DNA of 64,000 nucleotides from Deltaproteobacteria bacterium (lineage in GTDB: Bacteria; Myxococcota; Myxococcia; Myxococcales; Anaeromyxobacteraceae). This document shows positions 60,201 through 64,000 of this stretch, one piece after another. The notes beneath the pieces were generated by a model, which was given only the letters and a program-made list of their open reading frames with translations, had not been told where the DNA came from and made no database searches. Numbering within the stretch: the first letter of the stretch is position 1; each line of letters opens with the position of its first letter. A program made the translations under genes and the position numbers. The stretch lies in contig JACRMN010000029.1 of NCBI GenBank assembly GCA_016214955.1, forward strand, positions 1-64,000, in the 5' to 3' direction.

Positions 60201-61245
60201 AGGCGAGCCGCGTGCCGGTGAGGTGGATCTGGTGCGCGCCGACGGCGCGGTCGGTGGTGGCCGTCTGGCCGTTCGTGCCGGTGGGCGGCGCCGCGTTGGT
60301 GGCCGAGCCGTGGCAGGTGTTGCAGGAGAGGTTGGCGACGTCGACGGCGCCGTTGATGTGGGTGGCGGCGGCGACGGTGGTGGCGGTGTAGCCGGTGTGG
60401 CAGGTGCCGCAGGCGCTGCTGCTGCTGTGCGGCGCCGCCGGGGGCACGCCGTGGCAGGTGCCGCAGGCCGCCTGGCCGTTGGTGCTGGTCCAGACCGGGT
60501 TGTGGTTGGTGCCGCCCTTGGCGAGCGTCCCGCCGTGGCAGTAGGTGCTGGCACAGGTGCCGGTGGCGCGATCCCAGACCGGCGCGCCGCCGCGGGCCAC
60601 GGCCAGGCCGGTGAAGGTCACGCCGGCCGTGGCGCCCCCCACGTGTCCGACGGAGAAGGCGTCGGCGGGGACGGTGTGGCAGGCGGCGCAGGCCACCGGC
60701 GTGCTCAGGGCGGTGGTCAGGTGGCGCGTGTGGGCGCCGACCCGCATCGCGTCGGCGCTCTGGCCCCAGGTCGTGCGCGGCGGGGCGCCGGAGGCGTTGT
60801 CGGTGCCTCCGTGGCACATGGTGCAGCCGCTCTGCCAGCTGGCTCCGTGACAGGTCGCACAGGCGGTGCGGGCGCTGCCGCCGACGCCGTCGAGGTTGAC
60901 GCCGTGGCAGCCCTGGCACGAACCCAGACCCTGGTTGGCCGAGTAGGCGTGGAAGCCTGTGCTGGCGGGGTTCGCCCAGTCGGCGGTGTGGGGCGTGCTC
61001 GCGGGGGCACCGCAGGGGTGACAGGAGGCGCAGTTGGTGCCGTAGGCGGCGTGGCCCCCCGTGGGCGTGCAGGCCACCGCCGCCTGATCGCGGGTCGCCA
61101 CGGCCTCGTTGAAGTCGGCCGTCCCGTTGCCTGTTTGCTGCGAGCAGGCGGCCGCCAGGGCCAGCGCCGCGAGCAGCGGCAAACTATGGCGGTACGCGAC
61201 CGCGGTGCGGCCGGAGTGGCAGGCGGCTGGCTGGGTGTCGCTCAC
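57226..61245 (-). CDS. 39-haem c-type cytochrome lipoprotein built from tandem repeats
   Basis: 1339 residues from a GTG (GGAGGCCACGCC before it) with a lipoprotein signal (lipobox AAAC after a LLAALAL core). I count 31 CxxCH, 7 CxxxxCH (six CASTYCH, one CSATWCH) and one CxxxCH (CLPSCH near the end): 39 motifs. The centre consists of about five near-identical 162-residue units, each with five haem motifs (CGTCH, CGSCH, CNSCH or CNTCH, CAECH-type, CASTYCH) plus GAHQAHLTGT for distal His. N-terminal parts match the 12- and 20-haem proteins (CTMCHGGT, GAHTRHL). It could span a long distance as a molecular wire at the cell surface. Confidence 0.92.
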   Translation of the reverse strand: MSDTQPAACHSGRTAVAYRHSLPLLAALALAAACSQQTGNGTADFNEAVATRDQAAVACTPTGGHAAYGTNCASCHPCGAPASTPHTADWANPASTGFHAYSANQGLGSCQGCHGVNLDGVGGSARTACATCHGASWQSGCTMCHGGTDNASGAPPRTTWGQSADAMRVGAHTRHLTTALSTPVACAACHTVPADAFSVGHVGGATAGVTFTGLAVARGGAPVWDRATGTCASTYCHGGTLAKGGTNHNPVWTSTNGQAACGTCHGVPPAAPHSSSSACGTCHTGYTATTVAAATHINGAVDVANLSCNTCHGSATNAAPPTGTNGQTATTDRAVGAHQIHLTGTRLASAPVACAECHAVPTSQTHSSGTVEMSWGTLARTRGGAPVWNGTTCASTYCHGATLNKGGTNTAPTWTTVNGTQATCGTCHAVPPAAPHSSSTACGSCHTGYTATTVNTALHLNGVADVVNLACNSCHGSATNAAPPTGTGGETATTARQVGAHQAHLTGTALAAPVACSECHAVPTSMTHSSGTVEMSWGTLARTGGAVPAWNGTTCASTYCHGATLAAGGTNQNPSWTTVNGTQDACGTCHGVPPPAPHVANGACGSCHAGYTATTVNAATHVNGVLEVVTLACNTCHGSATNAAPPAGTGGQAATTDRAVGAHQAHLTGTALAAPVACTECHAVPTSQTHANGTVEMAWGTLARTGGAAPAWNGTTCASTYCHGATLGAGGTNTAPTWTTVNGTQDACGTCHGVPPPAPHSTSTACGSCHTGYTATTVNAATHINGALEVVTLACNSCHGSATNAAPPAGTGGQTATTDRAVGAHQAHLTGTALAAPVACAECHAVPTSMTHSSGTVEMSWGTLARTGGAVPAWNGTTCASTYCHGATLGAGGTNTAPTWTTVNGTQDACGTCHGVPPPAPHSTSTACGSCHTGYTATTVNAATHINGALDVINLACNSCHGSATNAAPPTGTGGETATTARQVGAHQAHLTGTSLSATPVACAECHAVPTSMTHSSGTVEMSWGTLARTGGAAPVWNGTTCASTYCHGATLAAGGTNQNPSWTTVNGTQDACGTCHGVPPPAPHSTSTACGSCHTGYTATTVNAATHINGVLNVANLTCTSCHGNSAQTATAAAPLYSAPPVDAAGASTGIRVGAHQKHLLGGNYANGISCASCHASVGTYTTGHANGVREVGFTGAANANLRKGTWTAGTGTAAGSCSATWCHGAVINRTGGTSGGTATVPTWTGSITACTVCHAVRISSLPNGHTRSQHQVACSTCHGTGYTATGTGSSLTGNGVNKATHVDGVKTIVTVASGTGIRSWNPTTRSCLPSCHSSKTW
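57950..60560 (-). repeat. Tandem 486-bp repeats inside the 39-haem gene
   Basis: Identical landmarks recur every 486 bases: the same frame pattern begins at 58601, 59087, 59573 and 60059, and the stretches around CASTYCH and WTTVNGTQ are nearly unchanged between units. Each unit encodes 162 residues with five haem motifs. Edges are approximate because the outer units are diverged or partial. Such high identity implies recent duplication or gene conversion. Confidence 0.85.
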
Positions 61246-61594
61246 GGCGTGGCCTCCAGGAGGCGGCGCCCTTCGGGCGGGGCCTCGGGTGGTTCCGGGT
61301 ACTGCATTCCCTGAGAGGGCGGCACCCTACCGGGCCGGAACGACCCTTTTCATTGATCCAGGTCAGAGTCCGGCCGCGAAACTGGGGTGATTCCGTGCGT
61401 TGTCACGGACGGGTAGTGAAGTGCGTCCGTGTAGTCGAGGGCTTATCCGTACCGCTCGATACCGCCCCTTCGAGGCAACTTCACCCGAAGTGCGTCACTT
61501 CGCCTCACGCCTTGACTAGGGGCGTAGGTGGTTTTGCGGCAAGGGCAGGAGCCCCCCGGAGAAGGGAGGCCCCCTTCGGCCCGGCCAGGCCGGT
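61246..61594. promoter_or_regulatory. Control region of the 39-haem operon with FNR-like site and palindromes
   Basis: 349 bases with no gene, less GC-rich than its flanks. TTGATCCAGGTCAG (61353-61366) resembles an FNR/NnrR-type box (TTGAT-N4-ATCAA) with a weaker second half, 108-121 bases before the start codon. Further left-to-right lie CACGGAC...GTCCGTG (61404-61431, 14-base loop) and CGAAGTG-CGT-CACTTCG (61486-61502). GAAGTGCGTC occurs twice (61418 and 61487). Together these suggest regulator binding, perhaps redox or nitrogen-oxide responsive; the specific regulator is not known. Confidence 0.45.
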
Positions 61595-64000
61595 TCAGGG
61601 CGCGAAGGTCGCCGTGAGCGCGCCGGCCCAGGCCCCGAGCGCCGACTGGCGGAGCGGGGCGGCCGCGAAGCCGTCGCCGGCCACCGCCTGGGCGGTGACG
61701 CGGGCGTAGTAGGTCGCCCCCGCCGCGAGCAGCCCGGGCGGGAGCGCCAGGCCTGCTTCACCGGTGGTGAACGAGGCCACGGCCAGGCGGCCAGTCCCGG
61801 TGGCCCCCGCGGGCACGAGCTGGAAGAGCTCCACGCGGTAGCGGGTGGGCGCGCCGGTGGCGGGCGCCTGCCAGGTGAGCACCGGCGCCAGGCCCACGCC
61901 GGTCTGCGGCGTGGCGGCGCTGGCGCCGCCGACGGCGATGGCCTGCACGGGCGACAGCGTGGGCGCGATGGCGCCCGTCGGCAGGGCCGACATGGCGTCG
62001 CGCGATCCGGCCGACACCTGCTCGGCGAGGGGCGTGGTGGCGCCGGCCGCCAGGTAGTCGACCCGGGCCGCGAAGGTCGCGCTTCGCCACTCGAGCCAGG
62101 GCGTGCCGAGGAACTGGCCGTAGGCCAGCGCCGAGGCCGGGGTCACGCGGGCGGCGCCCGCGGAGAGGTCGATGCGCAGCAGGTCGGGGTATCCCAGGCG
62201 CGAGAGCGGCGCCGGCGCCGCCAGGGCGTGAGCGCCGGCGGCCACGCGGAGCGTGTGGCCGGTGGCGGCCGCCGACGGGCCCATGGCGGCGAGCAGCGCC
62301 TCGAAGGCCGGGGTGTCCCAGTCCACGGACAGGGAGCCGGTCTGGGCCACCGCGGCCGCGGTGAGGTCGAAGGCCACCGTCGCGGCCTGCCCGTCGGTGA
62401 GGGCCACGTCGGAGCGGGACAGCGCCTGGGTGGCCACGCGGTAGGCCACCGGCGTGGCGCCGCCGGTGCTCCGGCCGCCGAGGCGGTGGACCCACACCAG
62501 ATCGCCGGTGGCCAGGAGCGGGAGCCCGCCGGGCACCGCCGTGCTCCAGTCGAGCGACGCGGTCCCGGCGGTGGCGCCGGCGGCGAGCGCGGCGCCCTGC
62601 AGCGCGGTCAGCTGCAGGTCGGCGCTGGCCGAGGTCAGCTGCACCTCGTCGCCGGCCTGGTCCCAGGCGTCGAGCCCGGTGAGCGGGAGGTCCACCGGCG
62701 TGGCCGTCGCCGCGGGCAAGGCGCTCTGCCGGCCCAGCACGTCCCAGCCCAGGTCCACCGCCGAGGACGAGGTCTGCACCGCGCGGACGGCGCCCGCGCC
62801 GTCCACCACCACCAGCAGGTAGCTCCCCACCGGGACCAGCGGGATGGCGTAGCTTCCGTCGGCCGCCAGCGTGCCGGTGATGCGGCGCAGGCCGCCCAGG
62901 CCGTCGGACACCCAGGCCTCGACGGCGGCGAGCGGCGGGACCACGGTGTCGGCCGGGATGGCAGGGGCGGCCGCGCCGGCATCGCTCCAGAAGGTGACGA
63001 GCCGCGTCCCGGTGACGGTGCGGGCGGTGCAGGCCCCGCCGGCGCAGGTGAGGCCGCCGCCGCAGTCGGTGCCGTCGGGCGCCGCCGGGCTGGAGCAGGT
63101 GCCGGTCCCCGGGTCGCAGGTGCCGGCCAGGTGGCAGGCGTCGATCGGGGTGCAGGCCACCGGCGTGCCCGGGGCGCAGCTTCCCGCCTGGCAGGTGTCG
63201 GCCAGGGTGCAGAGGTTGGCGTCGTCACAGGCGGTGCCGTCGGCCCTGGCCGGCGTGGAGCAGGTGCCGGTACCCGGGTCGCAGGTGCCGACGTCGTGGC
63301 ACTGGTCGAGGGCGGTGCAGACCACGCCGCTCGAGGCGGTGCAGACGCCGCCCTGGCAGCTCTGCGCCGGGGTGCAGGCGTTGCCGTCGTCGCAGGCGGT
63401 GCCGTCGGGCGCCGCCGGGTTGGAGCAACCGGTGAGTGGGTCGCAGGTCCCGGCCACGTGGCACTGGTCGAGCGCTGCGCAGGTCACCGGGCTCGACCCG
63501 GTGCAGGTGCCGGCCTGGCAGGTGTCCACCTGCGTGCAGACGTCGCCGTCGCTGCAGGCGGTGCCGTCGGCCCGGGCCGGGTTGGAGCAGATGCCGGTGG
63601 CGGGGTCGCAGGCGCCGGCGTCGTGACACTGGTCGAGGGCGGTGCACGCCACCGGGCTCTGGCCGGTGCAAGCTCCGGCCTGGCAGGTGTCCGACAGGGT
63701 GCAGGCGTTGCCGTCGTTGCAGGAGGTGCCGTCGGGGCGCGGCGCGCCGTCGACGCAGGCGGCGGCGCCGCTGGAGCAGTCGACGACGCCCAGGTGGCAC
63801 ACCGGGTCGGGGTTGGCGGTGCAGGTCCCGCCGCAGGCGGTGGCGACGAAGTCCCAGGTGGCGGAGAGGCGGCCGCGGGCGCCGCAGTCGATGGCGTAGG
63901 AGCCCTGGATGCGGTCTTGCCCCAGCAGCGGCGTGCCCACGTAGCCGCGGGCGCACCCGACGTTGCTCACCCCGGCGGTGTCGAAGGCCGCCAGGATGGC
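61595..64000 (-). CDS. Secreted Cys-rich repeat protein (5' end outside window)
   Basis: The frame stays open to the window edge, so the N-terminus is missing. About 790 residues are visible. The first ~330 hold 4-5 Cys-rich units of ~45 residues with the pattern CHxxGTCDPxTGxC...DGTxCDDGNxCT...DTCQxGxC, common in myxobacterial secreted proteins. These Cys are not haem motifs (no CxxCH). The rest is Ala/Gly-rich beta structure: a carboxypeptidase-regulatory-like unit (GSYAIPLVPVGSYLLVV) and a last FN3-like domain (LTWQAPATGAPTRYRVELF). Probably cell-surface; function unknown. It is 350 bases upstream of the 39-haem gene on the same strand. Confidence 0.8.
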   Translation of the reverse strand, partial: AILAAFDTAGVSNVGCARGYVGTPLLGQDRIQGSYAIDCGARGRLSATWDFVATACGGTCTANPDPVCHLGVVDCSSGAAACVDGAPRPDGTSCNDGNACTLSDTCQAGACTGQSPVACTALDQCHDAGACDPATGICSNPARADGTACSDGDVCTQVDTCQAGTCTGSSPVTCAALDQCHVAGTCDPLTGCSNPAAPDGTACDDGNACTPAQSCQGGVCTASSGVVCTALDQCHDVGTCDPGTGTCSTPARADGTACDDANLCTLADTCQAGSCAPGTPVACTPIDACHLAGTCDPGTGTCSSPAAPDGTDCGGGLTCAGGACTARTVTGTRLVTFWSDAGAAAPAIPADTVVPPLAAVEAWVSDGLGGLRRITGTLAADGSYAIPLVPVGSYLLVVVDGAGAVRAVQTSSSAVDLGWDVLGRQSALPAATATPVDLPLTGLDAWDQAGDEVQLTSASADLQLTALQGAALAAGATAGTASLDWSTAVPGGLPLLATGDLVWVHRLGGRSTGGATPVAYRVATQALSRSDVALTDGQAATVAFDLTAAAVAQTGSLSVDWDTPAFEALLAAMGPSAAATGHTLRVAAGAHALAAPAPLSRLGYPDLLRIDLSAGAARVTPASALAYGQFLGTPWLEWRSATFAARVDYLAAGATTPLAEQVSAGSRDAMSALPTGAIAPTLSPVQAIAVGGASAATPQTGVGLAPVLTWQAPATGAPTRYRVELFQLVPAGATGTGRLAVASFTTGEAGLALPPGLLAAGATYYARVTAQAVAGDGFAAAPLRQSALGAWAGALTATFAP

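Noticed and set aside
57950-60560. CRISPR array
   Set aside because: The periodic sequence has 486-bp units that are fully coding for haem motifs; there are no short repeats with unique spacers.
57244-61314. Long open frame of about 1356 codons opposite the 39-haem gene
   Set aside because: It is the antisense shadow of the repeat gene (Ala/Gly/Val/Arg-rich, no domain). The same holds for the large frames opposite other cytochromes and barrel genes.
61595-64000. Cys-rich protein as another multihaem cytochrome
   Set aside because: Its cysteines follow a CDPxTGxC/DTCQxGxC pattern and no CxxCH motif is present; the QCH and ACH occurrences lack the first Cys at the right spacing.

Overview
The window is very GC-rich DNA from a bacterium built around multihaem c-type cytochromes, outer-membrane lipoproteins and large membrane glycosyltransferases. 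The GC content, the GTG starts and GTGA gene overlaps, the CxxxxCH-type cytochromes, the myxobacterial-looking Cys-rich secreted protein and the OmcS-like proteins suggest a metal-reducing, extracellular-electron-transfer bacterium, most likely Anaeromyxobacter-like (Myxococcota/Desulfobacterota sensu lato). That assignment is inferred from gene content; no rRNA or ribosomal marker is present.

Layout. 0-2.2 kb: the integrase end of a mobile element (excisionase-like HTH gene plus tyrosine recombinase) inserted at the 3' end of a tRNA-Pro(CGG) gene; the integrase frame reads into the tRNA. 2.3-5.5 kb: two housekeeping peptidases (Xaa-Pro aminopeptidase, M61). 5.5-13 kb: three CxxCH/CxxxxCH multihaem lipoproteins (20, 19 and 5 haem motifs), a UDP-glucuronate decarboxylase between two of them, and a small trihaem protein. 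13-32.3 kb: the central system, an OmcS-type cytochrome-nanowire locus. Running leftward it has an NHL propeller, an OmcS homologue (6 haems), a terminator, a YVTN propeller lipoprotein, a large outer-membrane barrel candidate, a GNA1162-like lipoprotein and a CsgG-like lipoprotein. A second leftward operon follows with a SurA-like PPIase, a 26-haem cytochrome, a 16-haem cytochrome, another NHL protein and a TMTC-like glycosyltransferase. A second OmcS paralogue is divergent from the first and overlaps a GT-C glycosyltransferase gene.

32-51 kb: mainly envelope glycosylation (TMTC-like, GT-C, GT2, methyltransferase and GT2-methyltransferase genes), interrupted by a tetrahaem cytochrome, a trihaem-to-beta-barrel fusion candidate and a spermidine-synthase-like/TPR membrane protein. 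51-55.8 kb: a probably inserted lipoprotein gene flanked by a 29-bp direct repeat and TPR-gene debris, then a Pro-rich FN3 lipoprotein. 55.9-61.2 kb: a 12-haem and a 39-haem lipoprotein; the latter is built from 486-bp tandem repeats. 61.6 kb to the end: the 3' part of a Cys-rich secreted protein.

How it may work together (inference). The PPIase, propellers, CsgG/GNA1162-like lipoproteins and the barrel could fold, export and anchor OmcS-type filaments, while the 16- to 39-haem proteins carry electrons across the periplasm and outer membrane. Three good sigma-54 (-24/-12) matches sit in front of the OmcS arm, the PPIase/26-haem arm and the trihaem gene, which suggests one RpoN regulon. Repeated pairing of GT-C/TMTC genes with cytochrome genes suggests the exported cytochromes may be glycosylated. 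Haem counts are hand counts of motifs in the translated sequence.
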